Origin: Planctomycetaceae bacterium | GTDB lineage: Bacteria > Planctomycetota > Planctomycetia > Pirellulales > Pirellulaceae | Direction: 5' to 3' | Length of the DNA: 64,000 bases | Assembly (NCBI GenBank): GCA_018658605.1 | Contig: JABHUV010000047.1 | Coordinates: forward strand, 1 to 64,000 | Shown here: one piece after another, positions 46,772-56,014 of the stretch | How the letters are laid out: the number at the start of each line of letters is the position of its first letter | Numbering within the stretch: the first letter of the stretch is position 1 | Made by a program: the position numbers and the translations under genes | Notes under the pieces: generated by a model | What the model was told of the DNA's origin: nothing | Databases searched by the model: none | The model's input: only the letters and a program-made list of their open reading frames with translations

Positions 46772-48100
46772 TTACTCCGAGCCCCAATAGCCACCGCGGC
46801 TATGGTCATATTGTACTTCGCTTCCTCGGTGGTTTAGATTAAATTTGCCCTCGCGGTATACTTCATGACCCATCACCCAAGTGTTGACACACGAACCGAC
46901 GAGTGTTTCGCCATCCCATGGGGACCAGCCACACTTGGTTTCTTGTTCGCCGTTACGAATCACATGGTCGCGATTTAAGTCGACTAGTGCGAGGTCAGCA
47001 TCATATCCAACTTCAATCCGACCCTTGCCGATCATATCCCACACGCGCGCTGGCGCGTCACACATCCACGCGACCACTTGTTGCAGAGTACACCGTTGGT
47101 GGTGAACTTCATTGAGCATTAGTGCCAACGAGTTTTCCACCGCTGGCAACCCCGAGGGCGACGAGGGATAGGGCTGTTGTTTTTCTTCGAGTGTATGAGG
47201 AGCGTGGTCTGTGGCGATAACTTGGATGCGTCCAGCGTGTAATGCGGCCCAAATTTTTTGGTTATCCTCACGGTTTTTGATGGAGGGGTTCATTTGAATC
47301 AGCGTGCCAAGTCGTTCGTAATCGTCGACATTAAAAAACAAATGATGCGGACATGCCTCTGCAGTAATTAATGGCCCCTCAGCGGATAACATATCGGCTT
47401 CGGCCCCAGTGGAAACGTGTAAAATATGGAAACGGTGATTATGACGCTTGGCTAAATCAATGGCACGCAGCGTGGCAATCATGGCTGCTTTATGATCGCG
47501 GATGCGGCTATGGTCGTGGACGTCAGTGGTGGCCGTCCATTTCTGACGATTTGCTTGAACGGTTGTTTCATCTTCACAATGAGCTGTTAATGGTAAAGTG
47601 GTTTCTGCGAATATTCGTTCTAGGTCATCTTGATCATCAACCAATAAGTCGCCGGTACTCGAACCAATGAATATTTTAATTCCTGGGGTTCGTGTGGCTG
47701 TTTGTAAATCTTTCACGTTGTTGCCCGTCGCACCAATGTAAAAACCATAATTAACCAAGCTGTGTTCCGCACCCAACGCGAGCTTTTGTTCTAGCAGCGA
47801 CTGGTTGATGGCATTGGGAATCGTATTGGGCATCTCTAAAAATGTTGTGACACCGCCCTTGGCACAAGCGCGACTCGCATGCGCTAAATCTTCTTTATGT
47901 GTTAATCCAGGTTCACGAAAATGGACTTGGTCATCAACCACGCCTGGAATTAAATGCAGCCCCGTCGCGTCGATGATCGAATCTGCCGAAGCGGTGATTG
48001 CTGGATCAATGTCCGCGATGGACTGTTCGTCAATCAATACGTCGACTTGTACCGTTTCAGTGGGGAGAACGACTTGAGCGTTTTTTATTAGTGTCTTCAT
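46772..48100 (-). CDS. pyrC: Dihydroorotase
   Basis: The product is 442 residues of the amidohydrolase superfamily. The N-terminal metal motif reads [10 protein letters not shown], so the first histidine of the usual HxH is a glutamine (Gln58) while His60 is kept. I know the DQVH form from Bacteroidetes dihydroorotases, so it is a lineage variant rather than damage. Other ligands fit: Lys142 in GIKIFIG, His174 in TAHCED, His228 and Asp298 in ATDHAPH. It cyclises carbamoyl aspartate in pyrimidine synthesis. It lies convergent to carB with a 33-bp gap. Confidence 0.92.
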   Translation of the reverse strand: MKTLIKNAQVVLPTETVQVDVLIDEQSIADIDPAITASADSIIDATGLHLIPGVVDDQVHFREPGLTHKEDLAHASRACAKGGVTTFLEMPNTIPNAINQSLLEQKLALGAEHSLVNYGFYIGATGNNVKDLQTATRTPGIKIFIGSSTGDLLVDDQDDLERIFAETTLPLTAHCEDETTVQANRQKWTATTDVHDHSRIRDHKAAMIATLRAIDLAKRHNHRFHILHVSTGAEADMLSAEGPLITAEACPHHLFFNVDDYERLGTLIQMNPSIKNREDNQKIWAALHAGRIQVIATDHAPHTLEEKQQPYPSSPSGLPAVENSLALMLNEVHHQRCTLQQVVAWMCDAPARVWDMIGKGRIEVGYDADLALVDLNRDHVIRNGEQETKCGWSPWDGETLVGSCVNTWVMGHEVYREGKFNLNHRGSEVQYDHSRGGYWGSE

Positions 48101-48190
48101 GACTGCACAATCTGATGCCTATGCATCCCTATACAAAACGTGCGTAAGCAATCCAACGACACAATATAGCCGACGAGGAACCGTAAAGGG

Positions 48191-48529
48191 CTAGAGCTTC
48201 ACACCTAGTTCTTTGGCAGCTCTTATTTTTAACGCTTCGCGGAAGTAGAAAAAGGGGTAGCGGTCCTCTTTTTTACGGGCATATTGAAAAACTCCGAGAA
48301 CCATTGACAAGGGAAGCACTTTTTCGTCTACCAGCCTAACCACGCGATCAATAAATGATTTTTCGGCAGGCTTACGAACTTTTAGACCAGCATTCAGTTG
48401 ATCAACTAGTCGCGCGCTCTGATCAGCTCGCAGTGGTGCAAGATTTGGAATCAGCGGTGAGGATAGCAGTCCGATGGTTGCGACTTGCATGCCACGCGTT
48501 GTATGTAAGATGAACTGTCGTCGTTTCAT
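48191..48529 (-). CDS. Small Tat-signal hypothetical protein
   Basis: The product is about 112 residues. The ATG at 48529 gives MKRRQFILHTTRGMQVATIGLL, a twin-arginine-like signal with hydrophobic core. The mature part is short and basic, with a Phe/Tyr-rich segment near the end (YARKKEDRYPFFYFREAL). I recognise no family. It may be a planctomycete secreted protein. It stands alone between dihydroorotase and the promoter of the next DUF1501 gene. Confidence 0.65.
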   Translation of the reverse strand: MKRRQFILHTTRGMQVATIGLLSSPLIPNLAPLRADQSARLVDQLNAGLKVRKPAEKSFIDRVVRLVDEKVLPLSMVLGVFQYARKKEDRYPFFYFREALKIRAAKELGVKL

Positions 48530-48706
48530 AACTACTATCTCGTGCAAGCTTGTTTGTTATTGGTAGACCACTTAATACCCAAATTGGCGGATCGTGAAGA
48601 GATTTGTACTGAAAAAGACGGGTTTGTAGCAAGGGCGTTCATTAAAAATGCGTTAGCGCTGTACAATTAATAGTGTGTTATCCGCATATTGAGTAAATTA
48701 ATTCGA
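48530..48706. other. Upstream intergenic stretch without a recognised feature
   Basis: Together with the promoter region that follows, this stretch makes a 316-bp divergent gap between two Tat-exported protein genes. I see no gene, repeat or structured element here apart from the promoter at 48707-48736. Confidence 0.6.
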
Positions 48707-48736
48707 TTGACGGAGCATTTTGATACGAATTATAAT
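48707..48736 (+). promoter_or_regulatory. Near-consensus sigma70 promoter for the DUF1501 gene at 48846
   Basis: TTGACG (48707-48712) and a perfect TATAAT (48731-48736) are separated by 18 bp. It points to a leader of about 100 bases before the ATG at 48846. This is the best promoter-like pair found in the window. Confidence 0.7.
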
Positions 48737-48845
48737 AACAGCAGGATGCTTTACCGCTGGATCATATTTTGTGAACGGTAGATGTGTTCGTTGATCTCCG
48801 ACTTTATTGACACTTATAAGTTACCTCCTTATTGGAAGCAAAATC

Positions 48846-50315
48846 ATGTTGCGTATTCCCGGACAAGCTGGAAAAGATCTTTGTGATAAAACCTTGGGTG
48901 TTTCTAGGCGAGATATTATGCGGGTGGGCGGTTCGGCGATGCTAGGGATGTCGCTAGGACAGATGATGGAGGTCAAAGCCCACGCCGAGGAAGCTACTGA
49001 GGGTGGTGGCCCGGGCTGGAATAAGGCCAAGAGCATAATCTTGGTTTATTTGCAAGGTGGCCCCAGCCACTTGGATTTATGGGACCCGAAAGATGATGTG
49101 CCGGATAACGTCCGCAGTGTCTTTAAGCGCATCAAAACTAAAGTGCCCGGGATGGATGTGACGGAGAATTTGCCAAAGCTTGCTCAGATTACCGACAAGC
49201 TGACAATGGTTCGTTCAATGAGCTATACGCCTGTTGGATTATTTAACCATACTGCCGCTATTTATCAAATTCACACGGGCTACACGGCTGATAAAGTAAG
49301 CCCATCGGGCCAGCTTGAACCCCCGAGCCCAAAAGACTTTCCTAATTTTGGTTCGAACATCATCCGCATTAAACCGCCGGAAGAAGATATGTTGCCGTTT
49401 GTGATGATGCCGCGGCCGTTACAAGAAAGCAACGTTGTCAACAAATCTGGTACGGCTGGGTTCTTAGGCCGTGCCTACGACCCGTATTATCTGTTTCCTG
49501 CAGGCGACGATTTAAACCAGACAAAAATGGATAGCATTAATGCAGACGATCTTCAATTACGGAAAGAAGTTTCGATGGGTCGATTGAACCGTCGATCTCG
49601 GTTGCGAGATTTGATCAACAGTGGGATGCCGCAGATTGATCGAGCTACTGAAAAATATGGACTCAATAAATACTATGAATCCGCGATGAGTCTTATTAGT
49701 TCGGGTCGAGCTCGAGATGCATTTGATTTATCCAAGGAAACAGAAGCTACACGCGATCGCTATGGTCGTACTACGTTTGGCCAAAGTTGTTTATTAGCTC
49801 GGCGGTTAATCGCAGCGGGGACTCGAGTGGTAGAAGTGATTTGGCCAAAAGTTGCTAATTCCGATCGTCATTCGTTTGATGTTCATACGGGCTTATCCGC
49901 GCGTATGAAAAATGAATCGGGTCCTATGCTCGATGGTGGGCTGAGTGCGTTGATTGGTGATTTGGATGAGCGTGGTATGTTGGAAGATACTTTGGTCGTC
50001 GCCATAGGTGAGTTTGGCCGTAGTCCTATCCGTGGCGTTAGCACGTCGGGTAACAACAACTCCGATGATGGACGCGACCATTGGCCGTACTGCTATACGG
50101 CGATTGCAGCCGGTGCTGGAATCAAGCAAGGCTACGTGCATGGCGAGTCGGACAAAACGGGCTCAGCGCCGTTGAGTGATCCGGTTCATCCGATTGAGAT
50201 GCTCGCGACGATGTATCATAGCATTGGCATCAATCCCCACACGATTCAATACAACCACCTCAATCAACCTCGCGAATTGGTCAAAGCTGCTCCGGTTACC
50301 GCATTGTTTGGATGA
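48846..50315 (+). CDS. DUF1501 family protein (solitary)
   Basis: The product is about 489 residues. The ATG at 48846 is chosen over 48807 because GGAAGC lies ten bases before it. Residues 16-40 contain [22 protein letters not shown], a twin-arginine signal. The family motifs are complete: [51 protein letters not shown] and [18 protein letters not shown]. It has no PSCyt/DUF1553 or ThuA partner next to it, and stands between two minus-strand genes behind its own strong promoter. Function is unknown. Confidence 0.94.
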   Translation: MLRIPGQAGKDLCDKTLGVSRRDIMRVGGSAMLGMSLGQMMEVKAHAEEATEGGGPGWNKAKSIILVYLQGGPSHLDLWDPKDDVPDNVRSVFKRIKTKVPGMDVTENLPKLAQITDKLTMVRSMSYTPVGLFNHTAAIYQIHTGYTADKVSPSGQLEPPSPKDFPNFGSNIIRIKPPEEDMLPFVMMPRPLQESNVVNKSGTAGFLGRAYDPYYLFPAGDDLNQTKMDSINADDLQLRKEVSMGRLNRRSRLRDLINSGMPQIDRATEKYGLNKYYESAMSLISSGRARDAFDLSKETEATRDRYGRTTFGQSCLLARRLIAAGTRVVEVIWPKVANSDRHSFDVHTGLSARMKNESGPMLDGGLSALIGDLDERGMLEDTLVVAIGEFGRSPIRGVSTSGNNNSDDGRDHWPYCYTAIAAGAGIKQGYVHGESDKTGSAPLSDPVHPIEMLATMYHSIGINPHTIQYNHLNQPRELVKAAPVTALFG

Positions 50316-50396
50316 TGCCGCCACCACAAATTTACATCATTCATTACAAATGTGAATGTTAGGTAAGTGTGGATGGTCTAGATAACACTCCCTCGG

Positions 50397-50909
50397 TTAC
50401 TCTTCTCTCGGCTCTAATATGGGCGTTAGGTAATGCAGTAAGTTGTCAAACATGGGACCCATAATTAAGGGTTTGTTGTTGTTAAGCATCTGTACGGTGT
50501 GGGATTGATTATGGAATACGAGTGTGACTTGTTTGTCGTCATCACTAAAGCGGATGGCAAAATGCCAATTTTGAATATCCTTCGGCGGAGACTCTTCCCA
50601 GAGATACGTATGATCCACAATTAACATATGCCGGGCGTGGATAAGTCCTTTGCGTGAAGAAATGTCCTCAACAAAAACAATGTTTTGCTGAGCGCTGCCG
50701 ATCGTGAGTGTTGAATCTGAATCCGCCGCGTCCGCGGAGTCGAGCTTAAGGAATTCAACACGGTTAGCGTGTCGCAGGAGGTTGGCGGATTCTACGCCCC
50801 AATACTCTAACACGCCATCACTTTCGCTGATGCGAAATTGCCAGGCAAAAACGGCCATGGCAAGCGCGGTCCCAAATATCACGAGTATTACATATTTGCC
50901 CTGAACCAT
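50397..50909 (-). CDS. Hypothetical membrane-anchored protein
   Basis: The product is 170 residues with one N-terminal transmembrane helix (VILVIFGTALAMAVFAW), so it is probably anchored with its C-terminal domain outside. That domain is beta-rich with alternating charged and hydrophobic residues (WHFAIRFSDDDKQVTLVFHNQ). I recognise no family. It lies 10 bp downstream of the rhomboid protease gene and is likely co-transcribed with it, so it could be a partner or substrate. That is inference only. Confidence 0.7.
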   Translation of the reverse strand: MVQGKYVILVIFGTALAMAVFAWQFRISESDGVLEYWGVESANLLRHANRVEFLKLDSADAADSDSTLTIGSAQQNIVFVEDISSRKGLIHARHMLIVDHTYLWEESPPKDIQNWHFAIRFSDDDKQVTLVFHNQSHTVQMLNNNKPLIMGPMFDNLLHYLTPILEPREE

Positions 50910-50919
50910 GATTGCCTTT

Positions 50920-51978
50920 TTAGTGACCTAATTGAGTGTGGACATATCCAAAGGCAATCCCAGCGAGTAAGCCAGCTGCGTGTGCCAAGTGACTGATAGC
51001 GCCAAAAAACCCACCCTCTGGGCTTACCAATCCGATGCCCAGCCAGATCATCATGAAGATGAAAACGAACGAAGGGATGATGGTTCCCAAGTGAGGCTGC
51101 ATTTTCATTTTGATCCAACCGAAGCCAATGAGGCCATAGATGACTCCAGAGAAACCGACGACCGGGGCGCCACCGAGAGCCGTTAAACCGAAAATTCCAT
51201 CGGCCGGCGCAATCGCGGGTAACAAAATACTGACAATACCGGTAAAGAGTATCAAGAGGACGAAATTTCCAGCGCCGAATAGCCTTTCCAGTCCTAGACC
51301 AAGAGCGAAAAGCCAATACATGTTAAAGAAGATGTGCAAGAAGCTCGACAAACTAGCGCCAGATTGGTGAAGGAATATAGGGGTCACCATTCGCCATATT
51401 TGGCCGCGTTTGATGTCTTCGAGTAACAGTGAGTTATAGGAACTGCTTAACATCTTATCCACGTTAGTTTTGGCTGTTTCCGGTGGCAAGCCTTCGGACT
51501 GTTGCAGAGAGAGAATTCGCTCGCGGTAAGATTCGTTAACGGATGTCGTGCGGACGACTCCAAGTGATTCATGAATAAAGTTGCTATCACTAGTTTGGAA
51601 GACCAGCGACGCGCCAAATAATACGGAGCAGAGGAGAATAATGGATCGCGTGAGGCTTTTGGCGGATCGAGAATAACGCCGTTGCTGTTGGCGTTCAATT
51701 TTATTCGCTTCTTTTAGGCGAGCTTTTTGCTGTTTGTTTTTTTCGACCTCAATTTTGTTGGCTTCGTTGAGTACCGTGGCAAATTGAGCGTCATCAGGAT
51801 TGGTGTTAAACGTGGCAGTGAGTTCCTGTGCAGTGAGAAGTTGATCTTCGTCGAGAACCCAGATTTCCCATTCCTCACCAACTTGCTTGCATCGCGCGTC
51901 GATTTGATTGACGGCTAGCCAAGCATGCAGTTTCTGAGCTAAGAGTGGTTCAGCAGGATAGGAAATTAATTTTCGCAT
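50920..51978 (-). CDS. Rhomboid intramembrane serine protease
   Basis: The product is 352 residues. An N-terminal soluble domain (about 1-100) includes a GlpG-like cytoplasmic fold and a charged Lys/Gln coiled segment. Six or so membrane helices follow. The catalytic serine is Ser277 in VVGFSGVIYG (GxSG motif), the catalytic histidine is His333 in ISHLAHAAGLLAG, and the HIFFNMYWLF loop with His215 and Asn219 supplies oxyanion residues. It cleaves transmembrane substrates in the inner membrane. The small anchored protein gene follows immediately. Confidence 0.93.
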   Translation of the reverse strand: MRKLISYPAEPLLAQKLHAWLAVNQIDARCKQVGEEWEIWVLDEDQLLTAQELTATFNTNPDDAQFATVLNEANKIEVEKNKQQKARLKEANKIERQQQRRYSRSAKSLTRSIILLCSVLFGASLVFQTSDSNFIHESLGVVRTTSVNESYRERILSLQQSEGLPPETAKTNVDKMLSSSYNSLLLEDIKRGQIWRMVTPIFLHQSGASLSSFLHIFFNMYWLFALGLGLERLFGAGNFVLLILFTGIVSILLPAIAPADGIFGLTALGGAPVVGFSGVIYGLIGFGWIKMKMQPHLGTIIPSFVFIFMMIWLGIGLVSPEGGFFGAISHLAHAAGLLAGIAFGYVHTQLGH

Positions 51979-52022
51979 GAGGATATAATGCCTTCGATAG
52001 CGATCGGCGTTGTTAAAACAAA

Positions 52023-53114
52023 TTAATTAAGAGCGGCTTCTACTAATTTGGAGTCGATGTTATCGACTGTTTTCACATGTCCCATCGCAGTCGGCAAAAT
52101 GAAACGCAATTTACCGTGTTCAGTTTTTTTGTCATGTTGCATGGCCTCGATAAGGTCTTGCCGATTTAGGTTTGCCGGTACGATGGTGGGCAGCCCAAAT
52201 TTAGTGAGCAACTGGAATTGTCGCTGGGTAATTTCGGCGCCGATCATCTCTAGGCTTTCAGCCAGACGCGATGCACAGAGCATTCCGATAGAGACTGCTT
52301 CGCCATGCAGGAATTGTCCGTACCCAGTACACGATTCGAGCGCGTGGCAAAATGTGTGACCATAATTTAAGATCGCTCGGCGCCCTGTTGTTTCACGTTC
52401 ATCTTCACTAACCACTTCGGCTTTAAGCTGACAACAGCGAGCAATAATATCTCGCATTAACTTGGGGTCCCGAGCTAGTATTAGATCGGCATGTGCTTCA
52501 AGCTCGCCCAAAAACTCAACATCTTGGATCACGCCATATTTAACGACTTCGGCTAACCCTGCTCGGTAATCGCGTTCGGGCAAGCTTTGCAGGACATTGA
52601 CATCGATGAGCACTCCTTGGGGCTGCCAAAATGCACCAACCATGTTTTTGGCACCCGGTAAATTAATGCCAACTTTTCCACCGACGCTGCTATCAACCGT
52701 TGCTAAGAGCGTCGTGGGGATTTGAATAAATCGAATGCCTCGGCCAAAGGTAGCGGCTGCGAATCCGGCAAGGTCGCCAACGACGCCCCCGCCGAGCGCT
52801 AAAACTAACGACTTTCGATCAGCTTGCAGTGCCAACATTTGATTCAATATCTCGTCGAGCATGGGGATAGACTTAGTTGCTTCGCCAGCGGGAACGGTGA
52901 TAATGTCGATGCGAGTGTCGATAGTTGAAAGTGTTCTCAGGACGGTTTCGCCATATAGTTGGCGAACATTGGAATCGGTAATAACGATGGTTTGTGAAAT
53001 ATTGCCGATCGATTCTACCCACTGTCCAATGTCAGCGAGGTTGTCCGAACCAATGCGGATTTCATAGCTGCGTTCTGCTAGGGCAACAAATACGGTAGTG
53101 GATTCAACGGACAC
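52023..53114 (-). CDS. aroB: 3-Dehydroquinate synthase
   Basis: The product is about 363 residues, starting at the GTG at 53114. AAAGG precedes it by eight bases. A GTG at 53132 would add six residues but lacks a ribosome site. The NAD-binding ALGGGVVGDLAGFAAATFGRG, IQIPTTLLATVDSSVGGKVGIN and the metal-binding ILNYGHTFCHALE and HGEAVSIGM stretches are all in order. It performs the second step of the shikimate pathway. A small acidic protein gene lies 20-40 bp upstream and is probably co-transcribed. Confidence 0.96.
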   Translation of the reverse strand: MSVESTTVFVALAERSYEIRIGSDNLADIGQWVESIGNISQTIVITDSNVRQLYGETVLRTLSTIDTRIDIITVPAGEATKSIPMLDEILNQMLALQADRKSLVLALGGGVVGDLAGFAAATFGRGIRFIQIPTTLLATVDSSVGGKVGINLPGAKNMVGAFWQPQGVLIDVNVLQSLPERDYRAGLAEVVKYGVIQDVEFLGELEAHADLILARDPKLMRDIIARCCQLKAEVVSEDERETTGRRAILNYGHTFCHALESCTGYGQFLHGEAVSIGMLCASRLAESLEMIGAEITQRQFQLLTKFGLPTIVPANLNRQDLIEAMQHDKKTEHGKLRFILPTAMGHVKTVDNIDSKLVEAALN

Positions 53115-53152
53115 AGAAGGAGCCTTTCTCACAATTGTAGAGGCAGTTGGTA

Positions 53153-53377
53153 TTAGGAACTTACTCGTTGTAAGTCTTCTTGCGTCACGGTGATTTGGCG
53201 ACAGAAACCAGTGAAGGTACGAACATATGCTAAATCACTACACTGCTCGGCGTCGGCGTGAAGTGTAGTAGCGATGGCTGCCTTTTCTCCCGCTTCTAAG
53301 TGATCGTATTCATCGCCCCAAATAGTAGTTTCTTCGAGTACTAGCGCTTCGCGATAAGCGTCAAATTTGTCGGCCAT
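53153..53377 (-). CDS. Small hypothetical protein upstream of aroB
   Basis: The product is about 74 residues. The ATG at 53377 has AGGAG ten bases upstream. The in-frame ATG at 53386 is too close to that site. The sequence is acidic and helical (YREALVLEETTIWGDEYDHLEAGEKAAI) with a single Cys pair spaced by 16 residues. I recognise no family. The tight arrangement and good ribosome site argue that it is a real gene in the aroB unit. Confidence 0.65.
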   Translation of the reverse strand: MADKFDAYREALVLEETTIWGDEYDHLEAGEKAAIATTLHADAEQCSDLAYVRTFTGFCRQITVTQEDLQRVSS

Positions 53378-53765
53378 GGGCCCCATTGCTCCTCTAAGCT
53401 AAGTCCATAAAGCAGTATTGACTGCTAGATGATTGTAAAACGCTAGCAGTAAAGTGTTGCTGGCTATTTGTTCACCGTAGCAGTATAGGGTCATATTATA
53501 CAGCCCCAATGGATTTCTTACGACTAGCCATTTTGGGGTTCGGCGACCTTAACGATTGTAGGGATTGTCGGCATTGAGTTCTCTCTAACAGCAGAGCACT
53601 TTTGAAGAGTTCCGGCCGTATCGATTATGCGGGCGCTGTTTTTGATTCCTTGCCAATGTCGCTGATTCCACGCTAGCAGTGGTAAGGAATATACCGATTT
53701 TTATTCTTACAGCAATAGTATCAACAAATTCGATTTGCCTTACGAATAAATGATGGGTATGAAAA
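53378..53765. repeat. 388-bp intergenic gap with three inverted repeats
   Basis: No gene is seen. ACTGCTAG (53421-53428) and CTAGCAGT (53443-53450) form a perfect 8-bp stem. CCCCAATGG near 53503 pairs with CCATTTTGGGG near 53527-53537. A CCAC-GCTAGCA-GTGG palindrome lies near 53670. None has a T run. They may be protein-binding sites or a structured leader for the outer-membrane protein gene at 53766. Confidence 0.4.
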
Positions 53766-54977
53766 ATGAAGATAGTTAAAAATCTAGCAGCAACACTGTT
53801 TTTCTTGGTTGTTTATAGCCTTGGTAGTGACGTTGTGGGACAACAAACGCAGGGTGAGCCGAGTTTATTTAATCCCTATGAACGATCTTTAGGGTCTGTA
53901 AGTACGTTATCATCTCAGGCAGTGGTACCGCCAACCAAACAAGAGTATACCCCTGTCGGAAACACGGACCGCTTTCATCGTTCTAATCGCTCCGATCGAA
54001 TATCGTCGCGGACCACCAACCTAGTTCCATTTCAAAACCTACCCAAGTCACTGAATTTAAATGTGAGGGGCTTGGTAATGATGCGAGATAATGCTACGAA
54101 TCACGCTTTAACAAGTAACGCAGCGAGTGAAACCGTATTGAGCACACGGGATGCCGATATGGATACATCCGGTGGAGTAGAAATTACGCTTGGCAAGACG
54201 CTCGAAGATAAGACTCAGCGGATAGAAACGGTTTATTGGGGCTTGTTTACTAGAGGCGATAGTGCGGTGGCTAGTGACACAGGGAGTGGACTGAATACGT
54301 TGCTGAATATTTCTGGTTTAAGTTACAACGGCTTTGGCAATCCGCTGTCAGCAGTTTTTAATAGTTCAGCAAACCAGACGTTGACACGTAGTTTTGAATA
54401 TCATAACGTCGAATGGAATTTCACCAGTGATATACTTAGCGAAGATGGCAAGCAGTCGGTGCGGTTACTGGCAGGTTTTCGGTATTTCAAAGCGGACGAT
54501 CGGTTCAACTTAAATATTGATGAAGTGGCCTATAGTGTGACAGATGACAATCACTTGTTTGGCGCTCAAGTTGGGGCATTGTGGACCAAGCGAAAAGGAC
54601 GCAACTTGACCTATCATATTGGTGTTAAGACAGGTGTTTTTTTTAATGCGATCGATCATCGCACAAAAATATTTGGCGCAGCGGGGCACGCGTTTATTGA
54701 AGATCCGGCCATTATGAACTGGCGCGACGATTTCAATGAATACTCCAAGAAAACCGACATGTCATTTTTAGGACAGTTGGAGCTAGGCTTTGATTATCTG
54801 TTGACACCAACTTGCCAATTTACCGCAGGCTATCGTGTCATGGGAGTGACTGGGATGGCATTTGCTACGGATCAGATACCAGCGAGTTTTGCTGAAGCGG
54901 CTGAAGGGCAGGCCGTGACTTCCGACGGCAGCTTGATAATGCACGGAGTCTATATCGGGGTGGACTGGAATTTCTAA
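53766..54977 (+). CDS. Outer-membrane beta-barrel protein (planctomycete BBP7-like)
   Basis: The product is 403 residues with a signal peptide ending near residue 25 (DVVGQQ). A Ser/Thr/Arg/Asn-rich region to about residue 90 precedes alternating beta strands such as SVRLLAGFRYFKADDRF, YHIGVKTGVFFNAIDHR and CQFTAGYRVMGVTG. The last residues are VYIGVDWNF, a terminal aromatic that is the classic barrel-insertion signal. This matches the BBP7-type family of planctomycete outer-membrane proteins. Its channel or adhesive role is unknown. No neighbour looks functionally linked. Confidence 0.72.
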   Translation: MKIVKNLAATLFFLVVYSLGSDVVGQQTQGEPSLFNPYERSLGSVSTLSSQAVVPPTKQEYTPVGNTDRFHRSNRSDRISSRTTNLVPFQNLPKSLNLNVRGLVMMRDNATNHALTSNAASETVLSTRDADMDTSGGVEITLGKTLEDKTQRIETVYWGLFTRGDSAVASDTGSGLNTLLNISGLSYNGFGNPLSAVFNSSANQTLTRSFEYHNVEWNFTSDILSEDGKQSVRLLAGFRYFKADDRFNLNIDEVAYSVTDDNHLFGAQVGALWTKRKGRNLTYHIGVKTGVFFNAIDHRTKIFGAAGHAFIEDPAIMNWRDDFNEYSKKTDMSFLGQLELGFDYLLTPTCQFTAGYRVMGVTGMAFATDQIPASFAEAAEGQAVTSDGSLIMHGVYIGVDWNF

Positions 54978-55037
54978 ACGTGAATTGGTATGTGGGTGCC
55001 TTGATCTGTTGCTTTTGGGTACTGTACAAACAGACGT

Positions 55038-55967
55038 TTACCCAGTTTCGGGCATGAATGTTGGCATGTTGACGCCGGCGAAAGGCTTGTAGTCTCCGAG
55101 GACTTGGCAAAAGTGCATTTCGCAATTGCGTGCACCCCAAGCATATGCTGTGCGGACGATCTTTTCCGCTTCGACGGGTACTAAAAATACGGGTGTTTGC
55201 CCTCGTTGGCGGTCAAGCTCGCTCGCTAACAAAGCTATTGCTGTTTCTTCGTCAAGTGAAACTCCAGGGCCGATTAGGTTAGTTGCCAAGTGTGAACAGG
55301 AGCCGAGAAATCCTAGCAGTTTGTTGGAATCAGGACAATCGTATACCGATAAATGCCAGTTGCCATCGTCGTTGCGAATCAGATATTCATAATCTTGTGC
55401 TCGCGAAATCCCGGCGACTTGCATTTCAAGGTCCACCAAAGCGGGTATATCTGCCATTGTCGCTGACCGCACGTTGGTGACAGCAGCACCAGCAAAATTT
55501 AATCCATCAGCCGGAATTTCCAAAATCATATCTTGATAGGCATGCCGCGGTACAAATCCCGCTTTACTATAAAGCGAAAACGAGTCGACATTCAAAGCGC
55601 TCTGCGTCAAGCGAACAGGTTTGTTCTGTAAATTAGATAGATCGACAATCCAATCCAATAGTGCCCGGCCAGCCCCAGCCCCAAAATGATTGGGGTGTAC
55701 GGTCATGATCCCCAATGAAACGTGGTGGTCGCGAGGATGATAAAAGCAGGATCCGATAATGACATCGGTTTCGTCATCGACGGCAACAATACCGCACTGT
55801 GGATCGAGGGCTTCGTAAGTGTCAAAGAAGATATTACAAACGGCTGGACCGCCGGTAAAAATCGCCGGCATCCCGTGAACTTGGTACCAATGGTTGATGG
55901 AAATATAAATCAACTCAGCCACTTCATGTCGATCATCACCGGTCATGGTACGAATAGTGAAAGTCAT
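55038..55967 (-). CDS. Two-domain GNAT-family acetyltransferase
   Basis: The product is 309 residues. The first GNAT domain has MTFTIRTMTGDDRHEVAELI, and the acetyl-CoA loop appears in HPNHFGAGAGRALLDWIVDL followed by NVDSFSLYSKAGFVPRHAYQ. The second domain starts near residue 160 (VRSATMADIPALVDLE) but lacks a clear Q/RxxGxG/A loop, so it may be inactive or regulatory. The acceptor substrate is unknown. It is a solitary gene convergent with the outer-membrane protein gene. Confidence 0.85.
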   Translation of the reverse strand: MTFTIRTMTGDDRHEVAELIYISINHWYQVHGMPAIFTGGPAVCNIFFDTYEALDPQCGIVAVDDETDVIIGSCFYHPRDHHVSLGIMTVHPNHFGAGAGRALLDWIVDLSNLQNKPVRLTQSALNVDSFSLYSKAGFVPRHAYQDMILEIPADGLNFAGAAVTNVRSATMADIPALVDLEMQVAGISRAQDYEYLIRNDDGNWHLSVYDCPDSNKLLGFLGSCSHLATNLIGPGVSLDEETAIALLASELDRQRGQTPVFLVPVEAEKIVRTAYAWGARNCEMHFCQVLGDYKPFAGVNMPTFMPETG

Positions 55968-56014
55968 TATTTATATACCGCTGATATCGTAAGGGCAGGT
56001 TACACGAAATAGTA

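Noticed and set aside
46772..48100. Allantoinase or dihydropyrimidinase identity
   Set aside because: The [16 protein letters not shown] form with MPNT and DHAPH matches dihydroorotase, and carB lies next door.
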